Assembly (NCBI GenBank): GCA_028065725.1
Contig: JAPTVL010000196.1
Location: 1-16,597, forward strand
Reading direction: 5' to 3'
Length of the DNA: 16,597 bases
Source: Betaproteobacteria bacterium
GTDB lineage: Bacteria; Pseudomonadota; Gammaproteobacteria; Burkholderiales; Rhodocyclaceae
Under the pieces are notes generated by a model. The model had not been told where the DNA came from. It worked only from the letters and a program-made list of their open reading frames with translations, and ran no database searches. The translations under genes were made by a program, and so were the position numbers. Positions 6,781 through 14,550 of this stretch are shown here, one piece after another; the first letter of the stretch is position 1; every line of letters begins with the position of its first letter.

Positions 6781-7257
6781 TCATTTCTTGCCTGCCTTGT
6801 CGATTTCCTTGGGGATGCGGTCACGCATGTAATCCGCCATGGTCTGTATGGCATCTGCCGCTTTGCCATCGATGGCGGGACGCATGAACGGCTCCTTCTT
6901 GGCGCCCGGATGATCGACGGCTTCTTTCATGAGTCCGGCCACAAACAGACTTTTGCGGTTTTTGGGTTTGATCCAGTGTCGCGCGGTGCCGTACTCGACC
7001 ATGTGCGCATAAAATGCCTTGGCACCTCCCGCCTTGATGGTGGCGCTGATGTGGCCATGTTTTGCGCGCATGGAGACGTGGATCGAATCCCTGAGCGCAC
7101 TGGTTTTTCCGATGGGACAGAGACGCCTGGCTTCAAGTTCGACCACCTTGGCCGCTGTTCTGAGTCCGCCACGAACGATGTTGGATTCGATTTTCGCGGG
7201 CAACTCGTCGAGCAGCGTCTGCAATTCGGCGAGACCGGAGATTTTGATGTCGGTCAT
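6781..7257 (-). CDS. HK97 gp10-like head-tail / tail completion protein
   Basis: The 158-residue protein begins MTDIKISGLAELQTLLDELPAKI. It carries the family hallmarks: a G-L-R-x-AA helix (31-36), CPIGKTSALRDSI (47-59), YAHMVEYGT (83-91) and the PFMRPAID motif at 123-130. HK97 gp10-family proteins act at the head-tail junction or in tail completion. The ATG overlaps the upstream stop as ATGA, so translation is coupled to the head closure protein. Neighbours on both sides fit the connector-to-tail order. Length is normal for the family (about 130-170 residues). Confidence 0.92.
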   Translation of the reverse strand: MTDIKISGLAELQTLLDELPAKIESNIVRGGLRTAAKVVELEARRLCPIGKTSALRDSIHVSMRAKHGHISATIKAGGAKAFYAHMVEYGTARHWIKPKNRKSLFVAGLMKEAVDHPGAKKEPFMRPAIDGKAADAIQTMADYMRDRIPKEIDKAGKK

Positions 7258-7595
7258 TCGTAGCTTCCCTCATCCAGATCGAGGCAATAGAGTTCCACCC
7301 ATAATTTGGGCGAGACGCGCCGGATCCATTCGATGCGCGCCATTGAACCATCGGAGAAGATGACGCGCATGGCTGCAACGATGTCCGTTCGATACCGGAT
7401 CGTGACGCGCTTCGTGACTTCACTGCCCATCGCCTTTGCATTGAACAGTTCGCGCCCGGACATGTCTGTGACTTCCGCCCAGACAATGGCGAAGTTGGAC
7501 CACGTTTCGTCGTGTCCGCCCAGCGCGCCGCGAACGCGGGTCATCGCCTGGATGGTAATGCGCTGATTGAGGCGTCCGGAGGATACGAGCGGCAT
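7254..7595 (-). CDS. Head closure / head-tail adaptor protein
   Basis: The 113-residue protein has the typical phage head-closure layout (SPP1 gp16 / HK97 gp7-like): RLNQRITIQ at 8-16, a central WSNFAIVWAEVTDMSGREL strand-turn (32-50), then VTKRVTIRYRTDI (60-72) and a final RIEWIRRVSPKLWVELYCLDL. It closes the connector channel after packaging and receives the tail. Its start shares one base with the connector stop (TGATG), and its stop overlaps the gp10 start (ATGA). Size matches the family (about 100-115 residues). Confidence 0.88.
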   Translation of the reverse strand: MPLVSSGRLNQRITIQAMTRVRGALGGHDETWSNFAIVWAEVTDMSGRELFNAKAMGSEVTKRVTIRYRTDIVAAMRVIFSDGSMARIEWIRRVSPKLWVELYCLDLDEGSYE

Positions 7596-8443
7596 CAGAA
7601 CATTACCTTGTAGGGGTCGAGCAGGCGATCGACATAGGCCAAAGGTTCGACCTTGCCTCTCTCCGGAATAACCATGTCGCCACGGTACTCATAAAGCGAT
7701 GTCATGCGGATCTTCATCCAGGACTTGATGCCTTCCGGTACTACACCGATAAGGCTCGTGCCGCTACCTGCATCAGTCAGGACAATTGCCGGGCCACCTG
7801 GGGATGCTGAAAGCGTGTAGACGCCCGGGCTAACCACAGACTGGATGAAATAGCTGGTGTTGGGCGACAAACTGGCCGGCAACAGTCCACCTACGTTAGA
7901 GAACTGCACGGCATCATTCACCGCATAGGACCTCCAGGCACCCTGCACGGCCATGGTGCTGCCGCTGAATGTCACCGGCGCCGCATAACCCGCGACAAAC
8001 TGAATGTTACATGCGCCGATCTGCGGCATGGGAATGGGCCAGATCTGCCCGAACACCGGCGTGATCCGGCAAGGCTCGGAGCCATAGTCGACGATGTAAT
8101 TGGCGGCAGGCATCACCTGCGGGTTGCCGCTCATGTCGAGATAATTGATTGCCGTGACCTGCTGCACACGGGATTTTTCGATCTCGATGGCGTGTTGAGG
8201 CAACGTGAACGTCTTTCCCCAGGGCACGCCGGTGAGCGTCGGCCCGGGGAAGGAATCGATCACGTAGGCCCAGGTCTGCTGGATGAAGGCCCGGCGCGTG
8301 ATCGTCTCGGCATACTGGCGAACCGAGGTGATGAGCGCCAAAATCAGCGCATCGTCATCTGGAACGTCCACCCGCAGATGGAGCTTGGCCTCAAGGAGCG
8401 ACAAGGGCTCCACCGCCGGTTCCTGAATGATCTGTAATGGCAT
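7595..8443 (-). CDS. Head-tail connector protein (HK97 gp6-like) with an inserted domain
   Basis: The N-terminus (PLSLLEAKLHLRVDVPDDDALILALITSVRQYAETITRRAFIQQTW) is the signature of HK97 gp6-like adaptors that dock under the portal. The usual core continues to FVAGYAAPV at about 149-157 and resumes at VPEGIKSWMKIRMTSLYEYRGDM (235-257). Between them lies an insert of roughly 80 residues (about 155-234) that family members of about 190-200 residues lack. The insert (NDAVQFSNVGGLLPASLSPNTSYFIQ, then GVYTLSASPGGPAIVL, then GSGTS) resembles a beta module that recurs in phage structural proteins and is often labelled FCCH-like. An in-frame TAA lies three codons upstream of the ATG at 8443, fixing the start. 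No clear ribosome binding site precedes it; a long hairpin does. Confidence 0.88.
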   Translation of the reverse strand: MPLQIIQEPAVEPLSLLEAKLHLRVDVPDDDALILALITSVRQYAETITRRAFIQQTWAYVIDSFPGPTLTGVPWGKTFTLPQHAIEIEKSRVQQVTAINYLDMSGNPQVMPAANYIVDYGSEPCRITPVFGQIWPIPMPQIGACNIQFVAGYAAPVTFSGSTMAVQGAWRSYAVNDAVQFSNVGGLLPASLSPNTSYFIQSVVSPGVYTLSASPGGPAIVLTDAGSGTSLIGVVPEGIKSWMKIRMTSLYEYRGDMVIPERGKVEPLAYVDRLLDPYKVMF

Positions 8444-8453
8444 CGGCGTTTAT

Positions 8454-8491
8454 GGGCGGGAACTTTCCGATAATCTGGATAGTTGCCGCCC
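8454..8491 (-). promoter_or_regulatory. Intergenic hairpin before the connector gene
   Basis: Positions 8454-8463 (GGGCGGGAAC) and 8482-8491 (GTTGCCGCCC) form a 10-bp stem with one mismatch and an 18-nt loop. It fills the gap between the 149-residue gene and the connector start, 10 nt before the ATG. There is no U-tract. It may influence initiation or transcript processing. Confidence 0.5.
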
Positions 8492-8497
8492 GATCCC

Positions 8498-8947
8498 TTA
8501 GACGATCTGAACGACACCTGCCTGGTTGAAGCTGCCGGCCGGAACAAACCGCGCATCCCCGCCCAGCATGACGCCGGCCGTTTCCGTGGCGGCCGTGCCG
8601 ACGATAATCTCCAACTGCACGAAGCCAAAACCGTTGGCGACATCGAGTTCGGTCGAACGCACGTCGATCAGCGCCTGCACGTTGTTGCCGCCAGCCGCCA
8701 GCAATTGCGCGATGGCCTTGCCGGTGCCGATCGCTTTGGCGCCGGTGCCCGTGGCGTCCTGCGCCTGCTGAATATTGGCATCGACCGTGGCCAATGCGCC
8801 AAACACACCGACTTGAACCAGCGCCAGGATGCGGTCGAACTCGGCCATGGAAATCCAGCCGCTGTAGGCGGCCCCGGCGGCCTGGGAAGAAGGATTGATG
8901 GTGGCCAGCACCGCAAGCGTTTCGGAGAGTTTCTGATTGGTGATCAT
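8498..8947 (-). CDS. Conserved-looking phage protein of unknown function, downstream of capsid (149 aa)
   Basis: The protein begins MITNQKLSETLAVLATINPSSQAAGAAYSGWISMAEFDRILALVQVGVFG and is rich in Ala, Gly and Val. It has helical segments at about 33-66 and 74-95, and beta-like segments in the C-terminal half (NGFGFVQLEIIVGTAATETAGVMLGG). AAGGA lies about 9 bases before the ATG. Its location directly after the major capsid gene and its size would fit a head decoration or minor head protein. The motif ATGTGAKAIGTGKAIAQL recalls uncharacterised proteins at this locus in other siphophages, but I cannot name a family. Coding status is well supported by position, the ribosome binding site and composition; the role is a guess. 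Confidence 0.8.
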   Translation of the reverse strand: MITNQKLSETLAVLATINPSSQAAGAAYSGWISMAEFDRILALVQVGVFGALATVDANIQQAQDATGTGAKAIGTGKAIAQLLAAGGNNVQALIDVRSTELDVANGFGFVQLEIIVGTAATETAGVMLGGDARFVPAGSFNQAGVVQIV

Positions 8948-8976
8948 GTTGTAGTTTCCTTGGTATGTGAGGGAAC

Positions 8977-8992
8977 GGGGCCATCAGGCCCC
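8977..8992 (-). promoter_or_regulatory. Hairpin immediately downstream of... upstream side of the 149-aa gene, following the capsid gene
   Basis: GGGGCC (8977-8982) and GGCCCC (8987-8992) are perfect arms around ATCA. The hairpin lies 16 nt after the capsid stop codon on the minus strand. No U-tract follows (GUUCCC), so it is a poor terminator. It could block 3'-to-5' decay and stabilise the capsid message. Confidence 0.6.
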
Positions 8993-9008
8993 TATGGGTG
9001 AGTCCGGA

Positions 9009-10364
9009 TTACCGCGCGGCCAGCTGCACGAAGGGCGAGAGCTTGTTCGTGCCCTTGGCGGGCGAGATGGGCGCTGCGATCTTCGGCTGTCCATCCAGAC
9101 GGAAGATGGTGCGGAACGCCGCCGCATCGGCATCGAAGTACAGATGCATGGACGTTGCCGTTTCCATGCCGCCCTCCTTGGTGATGGTCTGGTAGTAGGA
9201 GAGATCGACCAGGATCACGTCGCCCTGGGACGAGAAGGTGTTGGCGTGTTGTGAAACGAACACCGGGCGGCCCAGCAGTGTGCCGTAGGGCGAGCCCTTG
9301 ATCGAGGAGATACCGCCACCCACCGGCAGATAGATCGGGTAGTTGCCGAGGCTCAGGGTGAAGAGCGCGGGCAGCACGTCGTTGTTGACGATCCACACTG
9401 CGTTCTTGAAACTGCCGGGCGGCAGGCGCGCGATCATGTTGGCGAGGTTCAGCGCCGACAGCGTACCCGTCGCCTGTCCAGAATCCTTGGCCTGAGTCAG
9501 CACTGCCCCGCTTGCCAGTGCACCCAGCGGGATGCCCTGACCTCCACCGAACAGGATGCTTTCGTTGATCTTCCACTGCATGCGCGAGGCCACTTTCTTC
9601 GGCATATAGGAGGTCAGCGCATTGGTGTCGGAGAGCAGTTCATCGGTGATGGGCACCAGCGCCATCAGCTTCTTGAGCTTCAGGGCCGATTCGCCAAACT
9701 TGGGTTTCGCTGCCGGGGCTGCCGCCGCCTCCGCCTGCCAGGACACGGTGATGCCGTCCGTTCCCCAGGGCGTTGTCTCGTCTTTCGGAAAGGCCATCGA
9801 GTTGCCGGTGACGGTCACATTGTCGGTGAGCGGAAGCAGCGCCTCGTCATCCAGGGACAGCATGAAGATGTCCTTGGAAAACTCGGGTGGCACCAGGAAG
9901 CCACCATCTGCACCTGCACCCTCGCCGCCATAAGTGGTGGGGGCTGCAGCGCTACGAAGTGGCAGCAGGCGTGGATCCGGTGCATTGCCCGGAAGGGCCG
10001 CCTTGAACACCGAACTGGCGTAGTCGCCAAAGTTTCTGAAACCGAGCTTCGGGTCCTTCGCGGCATTGTCCTCGACAACGATATCCGAGCCGTTGCCCGA
10101 GAGGATGACAACTGAACCTGCTGCGGCACTGGCTGCAGAGATCTCCTGCTCAAGATCGATCATTGCCTGAAGGCGCTCGATTTCGGCAGATTTGGCGTCC
10201 GATGCGCCTTTGAGGCGGGCAAATTCGGCAGCTTCGGCATCCAGCAGGTCGCGGTTGTCGGCTGCGGCCTTGTCGAGAATGGTCGATGCGGCCTGCAGGA
10301 GTGCGGTTTTTTCCTGGGCAGCGGCGGATTTCTTGGATTGCAGTTCGCGGAGCTTCTTGCTCAT
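9009..10364 (-). CDS. Major capsid protein, HK97 fold, with N-terminal delta/scaffold domain
   Basis: The 451-residue protein forms the icosahedral shell. Residues 1-76 are a charged, Ala-rich coiled coil (KKLRELQSKKSAAAQEKTALLQAA to MIDLEQEISAA), the internal scaffold (delta) domain normally removed by the phage protease. The mature part probably starts near residues 100-145. HK97-fold markers follow: FGDYASSVFKA at 112-122, GADGGFLVPPEFS at 151-163, KLKKLMALVPITDELLSD at 229-246, NESILFGGGQGIPLGAL at 267-283, and late VFVSQHAN and VILVDLSYYQ segments. AAGGA lies about 8 bases before the ATG. The gene follows the S49 protease, as expected for maturation. It is bracketed by RNA hairpins: three upstream and one downstream. 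Confidence 0.96.
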   Translation of the reverse strand: MSKKLRELQSKKSAAAQEKTALLQAASTILDKAAADNRDLLDAEAAEFARLKGASDAKSAEIERLQAMIDLEQEISAASAAAGSVVILSGNGSDIVVEDNAAKDPKLGFRNFGDYASSVFKAALPGNAPDPRLLPLRSAAAPTTYGGEGAGADGGFLVPPEFSKDIFMLSLDDEALLPLTDNVTVTGNSMAFPKDETTPWGTDGITVSWQAEAAAAPAAKPKFGESALKLKKLMALVPITDELLSDTNALTSYMPKKVASRMQWKINESILFGGGQGIPLGALASGAVLTQAKDSGQATGTLSALNLANMIARLPPGSFKNAVWIVNNDVLPALFTLSLGNYPIYLPVGGGISSIKGSPYGTLLGRPVFVSQHANTFSSQGDVILVDLSYYQTITKEGGMETATSMHLYFDADAAAFRTIFRLDGQPKIAAPISPAKGTNKLSPFVQLAAR

Positions 10365-10382
10365 GATGGGGTTCCTTAAATG

Positions 10383-10403
10383 AAAAAACCCGCCAAGGCG
10401 GGT
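10383..10403 (-). terminator. Terminator-like hairpin T1 directly upstream of the capsid gene
   Basis: In minus-strand RNA, ACCCGCC (10403-10397) pairs with GGCGGGT (10394-10388) around a tight loop, followed by a U6 tract that ends at 10383. This leaves 18 nt to the capsid ATG. Stem sequence and spacing closely match the hairpin before the major tail gene. Confidence 0.78.
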
Positions 10404-10413
10404 CCATAAAACG

Positions 10414-10435
10414 AAAAAAGCCGCAATAAGCGGCT
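10414..10435 (-). terminator. Terminator-like hairpin T2 upstream of the capsid gene
   Basis: AGCCGC (10435-10430) and GCGGCT (10424-10419) pair in minus-strand RNA across a 5-nt loop and are followed by U6 (10419-10414). It lies 10 nt upstream of T1, making a tandem terminator arrangement between the protease and capsid genes. Confidence 0.78.
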
Positions 10436-10450
10436 GGATTGAGGGGTTAC

Positions 10451-10466
10451 ACGGCCTTCGGGCCGT
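10451..10466. repeat. Perfect hairpin with TTCG/CGAA loop after the protease gene
   Basis: ACGGCC (10451-10456) and GGCCGT (10461-10466) flank TTCG on the plus strand. On the plus strand it would be a C(UUCG)G tetraloop, on the late strand a CGAA loop. No U-tract follows on the late strand before T2, so it is a structural hairpin rather than a terminator. Confidence 0.6.
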
Positions 10467-10493
10467 CTATTCGGATCTACGGACCCATTTTTG

Positions 10494-11402
10494 CTACGAA
10501 ATTGACATCCTGTGCGTCAAAATTCGGGTGCTCGCGCCCTTTTTGGGCAGGTTTGCGGCCAGTTTCTTCTGCATGGTCTGCACGAGTTGGGGGAAGGTCG
10601 CGATGCCGTCGATCATGTTGGCCTTTTTCGCATCCTGCGCGCCCAATACGCGCCCCTGACCCATGCCGTTCTTCACGGTGTCGGGATCCACGCCCCGGGC
10701 ATTCGCCACTGCCGCAACGAAAGCGTCGTAGTAGTCGTCCACGCGGCTTTGCATGAAGGCCTGCGCCTCGTCGCTCAGCGCCTGGTAGGGATTCCCCTCC
10801 GTCTTGTACTTGCCGGCGGAAATCAGCGTGGTCTTGATGCCCGCCTGATCGAGCGCGCCGGAGATGTCCATGTGCGCCTGCCACACGCCGATCGAGCCCA
10901 CCTCTCCAGACGGGGTGCAATAAAACTCGGTGGCCGAGCAACCGATCCAGTAGGCGGCGGAAGCCGCGAGGCTGTTGGCGAGCGCCACGATGGGTTTCTG
11001 TTCGCGCGCGGCCATCATCATGCCGGCGAGTTCCTGGACTCCATAGACTGAACCGCCCGGGGAATCGATCGACACCACGATCGCCGCCACACCGGGGTCA
11101 GCAACCACTGACATCAGGTCTGTGGAAAATTGGTCGAGGCTCACGTCCGCGAACCAGTCCGCATGCTGCGAGATGACCCCGGAGAGCGACAGCACGGCAA
11201 TGGCCCCGGAAGAATTGCCGGAAGGATTCCGGGCAAGGACGGGTTTTGCATCGATCCCGGGAAACGCAATTTTCCCCAGCATCGCCGGCATACACTCGGG
11301 CATCAGCGCCCAGGGGGTGGCGGCGATCTCTACCGCGTGCGCATCGACCGTGCGCCTTTCGGCTGCGATCATGGGGGATTCTTCAGTATTCGGTTCGGTC
11401 AT
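10494..11402 (-). CDS. Prohead protease, S49 (SppA / lambda gpC-like) family
   Basis: The 302-residue serine protease probably removes the capsid scaffold domain and portal-associated peptides during head maturation. The start at 11402 (MTEPNTEESP) overlaps the portal stop as ATGA; an upstream in-frame ATG at 11483 would extend 27 residues into the portal gene. Visible motifs: AVLSLSGVIS (69-78), SIDSPGGSVYG (111-121, oxyanion region), LAASAAYWIG (145-154) with candidate nucleophile Ser148, GEVGSIGVWQAHMDI (166-180), and GKYKTEGNPYQALS (197-210) with candidate catalytic Lys200. The Ser-Lys dyad follows the S49 pattern. Three RNA hairpins separate it from the capsid gene. No obvious C-terminal scaffold domain of the lambda Nu3 type is present, in keeping with the scaffold being fused to the capsid protein. 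Confidence 0.94.
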   Translation of the reverse strand: MTEPNTEESPMIAAERRTVDAHAVEIAATPWALMPECMPAMLGKIAFPGIDAKPVLARNPSGNSSGAIAVLSLSGVISQHADWFADVSLDQFSTDLMSVVADPGVAAIVVSIDSPGGSVYGVQELAGMMMAAREQKPIVALANSLAASAAYWIGCSATEFYCTPSGEVGSIGVWQAHMDISGALDQAGIKTTLISAGKYKTEGNPYQALSDEAQAFMQSRVDDYYDAFVAAVANARGVDPDTVKNGMGQGRVLGAQDAKKANMIDGIATFPQLVQTMQKKLAANLPKKGASTRILTHRMSIS

Positions 11403-12844
11403 GGCGATGTCTCTGAATTGGAAAGTGTGATGAGGGACGCGGTGATAGCGTCCTCGTCCCCTGAATCGGAAAACGCCGCGCACCAGGCCTCGGCTGCCGC
11501 AAGCGAAACACCCAGGGATTCGGCGATGAGGGGCGGATCGTTGGGGCCAACCCCGGCTTTCATCACGCGCCGCGCAATGCGGCCCGCGTTGGAGCGCAGG
11601 ATGGCGGCAAGCCGCGCATTCTGCTGCGCAGGCTGTGGCGCCGCATCATCATCATCCGGCTCGCCTTCTTCGGCCATGTTCAATGGCCTCAAGGGAGCAT
11701 CGAGCCCGGGGAGCGGATTCATGTTTTCGGCGATCCGGGCTTCGTTGCGGGTGAGCCAGCCGGCGTTGATGCCCTGCATGTAGAAGCTTGCCCGCGCTTC
11801 CGAGTCGCCGCGCAGCAGCTGGGCGAAGTCGAATTCGGCTTCCAGCCCGTCGTCATCGAAGAGCAGATCGGCTTCGATTGCAGCCTCCCAGCGCTCGGCC
11901 ATGGGGCCAAGACACTCCTGCACGAATTCCTGCGCCTGCTGCTCGATGTTGTTATTGGTCGAGCGATCCAGGTCCCCGATCTTGTGAGGTGGCACGCCGA
12001 ACCAGCGCGCGATGTCGTTGACCTGGAACTTGCGGGTTTCCAGGAACTGCGCATCGTCTGGGGTCACGCCGACCTGGTGGTATTTCATGCCGAACTCGAA
12101 CACGGCGATCTTGCCGCGATTGACCCCGGACTGAGCTTCCTGCAGGGATTCCCGGAACTGGTCGCGCGCCTGCTTGTCCTTGAACGAGCCGGGGTACTCG
12201 ATCCACCCGCCGGTGGGCCGCGCGTCATTGGCGAAAAAGCGTGCACCGTAATCCTGCGCCGCCATGGCTCCGCCGATGGCGTTTCGCGCCAGCGCAATTG
12301 GGGAGAGGCCGATGATGCCGTCGGAGGACAGTCCCCGGAGGTGCCAGATTTCCCCTCTCGAATACATCACCTCGTTGCCGGCCGGATCGGTGTACTGGTA
12401 GCTGTAGTCGCCGGAGGCTGCGAGCATGATCTTGACCCGATCCGGATGCAGCGGAATCAACGCCGTGATATTCCCACGGCTGTCGGACACGATCTGGTTG
12501 TAGGCATTGCCGCGCAGAGCCAGGTGGCCTGCCATCATCTCGCGCCATTCGAAGGCGTTCTGATACGGATTCGGACGCTTCGCCAGCAGAATATAGAGGG
12601 GATGATCCGTGACGCGATCCTTGCCGCCGTCGGGCCGGTTCCGATACAGGCGAAACGGCAGGCTCGCGAACTGGCTCGAGATGATGCGCACGCTGGCAAA
12701 CACGGCGGATAGTTGCATCGATCCGTCGGCCGTGACGCGCATGCCGGCCGTGGTGTGCACGCCCACCGGCTCGAACCAGAAACCACCCCAGGGCGAGCGG
12801 TCGCCGCCGGCCAAAAGCCCGGAAACCCAGGACCGGATGCCCAT
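11399..12844 (-). CDS. Portal protein, HK97 family
   Basis: The 481-residue dodecameric portal sits at the unique head vertex and conducts DNA. The ATG at 12844 shares a base with the TerL stop (TGATG). A longer in-frame start at 13024 would lie wholly within TerL and give a low-complexity Arg-rich leader, so it is rejected. HK97-portal markers: SAVFASVRIISSQFASLPFRLYR (46-68), HPLYILLAKRPNPYQNAFEWREMMAGHLALRGNAYNQIV (81-119), LIPLHPDRVKI (129-139), WHLRGLSSDGIIGLSPIALAR, and FQVNDIARWFGVPPHKIGDLDRSTNNNIEQQ. The C-terminus holds an acidic EEGEPDDDD stretch and a tail of Ala/Gln-rich helix. Its stop overlaps the protease start. Confidence 0.95.
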   Translation of the reverse strand: MGIRSWVSGLLAGGDRSPWGGFWFEPVGVHTTAGMRVTADGSMQLSAVFASVRIISSQFASLPFRLYRNRPDGGKDRVTDHPLYILLAKRPNPYQNAFEWREMMAGHLALRGNAYNQIVSDSRGNITALIPLHPDRVKIMLAASGDYSYQYTDPAGNEVMYSRGEIWHLRGLSSDGIIGLSPIALARNAIGGAMAAQDYGARFFANDARPTGGWIEYPGSFKDKQARDQFRESLQEAQSGVNRGKIAVFEFGMKYHQVGVTPDDAQFLETRKFQVNDIARWFGVPPHKIGDLDRSTNNNIEQQAQEFVQECLGPMAERWEAAIEADLLFDDDGLEAEFDFAQLLRGDSEARASFYMQGINAGWLTRNEARIAENMNPLPGLDAPLRPLNMAEEGEPDDDDAAPQPAQQNARLAAILRSNAGRIARRVMKAGVGPNDPPLIAESLGVSLAAAEAWCAAFSDSGDEDAITASLITLSNSETSP

Positions 12845-14550
12845 CACACCACCATCAATTCGTAGTCGGATCCGATCACCGGATGGCTGTCGGTCGAGGT
12901 CATGATCCGGCCCAGCGCCATGATGAGGGCGACGACGCCGTCGATCTTGTTCTCCTCGCGTTCCTTCCTCGGATAGATGTTGTCCTTGGCGTCGCGATGG
13001 CAGACCACGTTGGAGATCATCCAACTCAAGATCGGGTCGCCGTTGTGCACCAGGCGTTGTTGCAGCACCAGAGCCTCCAGTTGCTTCATCGGTTCGGAAA
13101 AATTTAGCACCGTCGGGCGCATCTCCACCATGGGCAGTCCTTCGGCCAACATGTGGGCGGCAAGTTGCGTGGCCTGGAATGGGTCGAACGGCACTTCCTC
13201 GACCTGGAAGCGGCTTGCGTCCGCCACCAATTCCGCTTCGATCTGGTCGAAGTCGGTGACGTTACCCGGGGTCACGGTCAGGAGTCCCCGGCGTGCCCAG
13301 CCGGAGTACTGGCTGTTGCGTCCGTCCTCGACGGCTGCATCGGGCAGGTAATAATTCAGGAACACATGGAATTTGCCATCGCGCTGAAAGACTTTTGCCT
13401 TGGCGGCAATATCGACCTTGCTCGCCAGATCCAGCCCGACATGACAGGGCTCCCCTAAGAAATCCTGCTCGGAGAGGTCAGGATCCGCGCAGGCGTCCCA
13501 CGCCCGCATGTCCATCCAGGCGGTGTCGGCGTTGACCCATTCGTTCAGGTGCTTGGTTTTGAAGTTGTTGGTCGCCGACGGCATCTGCATGGCTTTCGCC
13601 TGCAGCGGCAGGAGCACCTCCGGCCGCACCGAAATTCCCCAGTTGGGGTTGGCCTTGATCAGCGCCGCCTCACTCGTCCAGTCGTCGGCGTCATCGAGGC
13701 CATAGATGATGCCAAACTGGGAGTCGTCCTCGAACAGCCCTTCGAGCAGCCGGTTCACGAAGGTGCGGATTTCATAACAGATGCCGGCGCGGTTGCTGCC
13801 GGCAGTCGTGATCACCCAGAGCAGGGAGTTGTCGCGCTTGCCGGTGCCTGTTTCCACCACGTCATACACGGTGCGGGTCTTGTGCGCGTGCAATTCGTCC
13901 ACGCAGCCGAAATGGATGTTGAGGCCGTCCAGGGTCGAACCCTCGGCGGAAAGCGCCTCGAACTTGGAGCCGGTGGCCAGCACATGCATGTTGTGCGCAC
14001 CGACTTCCACGCTGAAACGGGAGCGGAATCCAGGGCTTTTGCGCGCCATGGTTTGCGCGTCACCGAACACGATGCGCGCCTGGTCCCGTGTGGTGGCGAG
14101 GCTGTACACCTCGGCGCCGCCTTCACGGTCCGCCGTCAGCATGTAGAGGGCGACGGCCGAAGAGAGCGTCGATTTGGCGTTCCCCCTCGGCACCTCGATG
14201 TACGAGCGCCGGAATCTTCGTTTGCCATCGGGCTTCACCCAGCCGAACACCGTGGTGAGGATGAAGATCTGCCATGGTTCCAGCTTGATCGTCACCCCTG
14301 CCAGCGGCCCTTTGACGTGTGGCAGTCGTTCGATGAAGGCGCACAGGTTGTCGGCAGGATAAAAGGCGCGGCCCTTGCCATCTGTAAGCTTGGGATTGAA
14401 GCGGTAGGGACTGGATTTGCCCTTGAAACGTGCTAGGTCGTCCAGTTGCCGCTTGCAGGCAAGTTGCACCCATTTGCAGGCCGACACTTCCCCCGCCACC
14501 ACCGCCTCGGCGTAATGCCGCGCAATGGTCGTGTATTTCGAATCCGCCAT
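12844..14550 (-). CDS. terL: Terminase large subunit (Terminase_1 type)
   Basis: This 568-residue ATPase-nuclease packages DNA into the prohead. ATPase domain: Walker A-like PRGNAKST at 121-128, Walker B FGCVDELHAHK with Asp218 and Glu219, and coupling motif WVITTAGSN (245-253). Nuclease domain: GLDLASKVDIA (372-382) with candidate metal ligands Asp374 and Asp380, a second acidic site near DPFQATQLAAH, and a late KIDGVVALIMALGRI helix carrying an Asp. FEALSAEGSTLDGLN and KTKHLNEWVNADTAWM are characteristic of this terminase group. The start overlaps the TerS stop (TGATG), and its stop overlaps the portal ATG, so the three are probably translationally coupled. Confidence 0.97.
   Translation of the reverse strand: MADSKYTTIARHYAEAVVAGEVSACKWVQLACKRQLDDLARFKGKSSPYRFNPKLTDGKGRAFYPADNLCAFIERLPHVKGPLAGVTIKLEPWQIFILTTVFGWVKPDGKRRFRRSYIEVPRGNAKSTLSSAVALYMLTADREGGAEVYSLATTRDQARIVFGDAQTMARKSPGFRSRFSVEVGAHNMHVLATGSKFEALSAEGSTLDGLNIHFGCVDELHAHKTRTVYDVVETGTGKRDNSLLWVITTAGSNRAGICYEIRTFVNRLLEGLFEDDSQFGIIYGLDDADDWTSEAALIKANPNWGISVRPEVLLPLQAKAMQMPSATNNFKTKHLNEWVNADTAWMDMRAWDACADPDLSEQDFLGEPCHVGLDLASKVDIAAKAKVFQRDGKFHVFLNYYLPDAAVEDGRNSQYSGWARRGLLTVTPGNVTDFDQIEAELVADASRFQVEEVPFDPFQATQLAAHMLAEGLPMVEMRPTVLNFSEPMKQLEALVLQQRLVHNGDPILSWMISNVVCHRDAKDNIYPRKEREENKIDGVVALIMALGRIMTSTDSHPVIGSDYELMVV

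Noticed and set aside
12845..13024. N-terminal extension of the portal to an ATG at 13024
   Set aside because: It would lie entirely within TerL and add an Arg-rich leader. The ATG at 12844 overlaps the TerL stop in the same TGATG manner as other junctions and matches portal length.
13549..14436. Plus-strand open frame of 295 codons opposite TerL
   Set aside because: It lies antisense to the well-conserved terminase ATPase core and has a typical GC-rich antisense composition.
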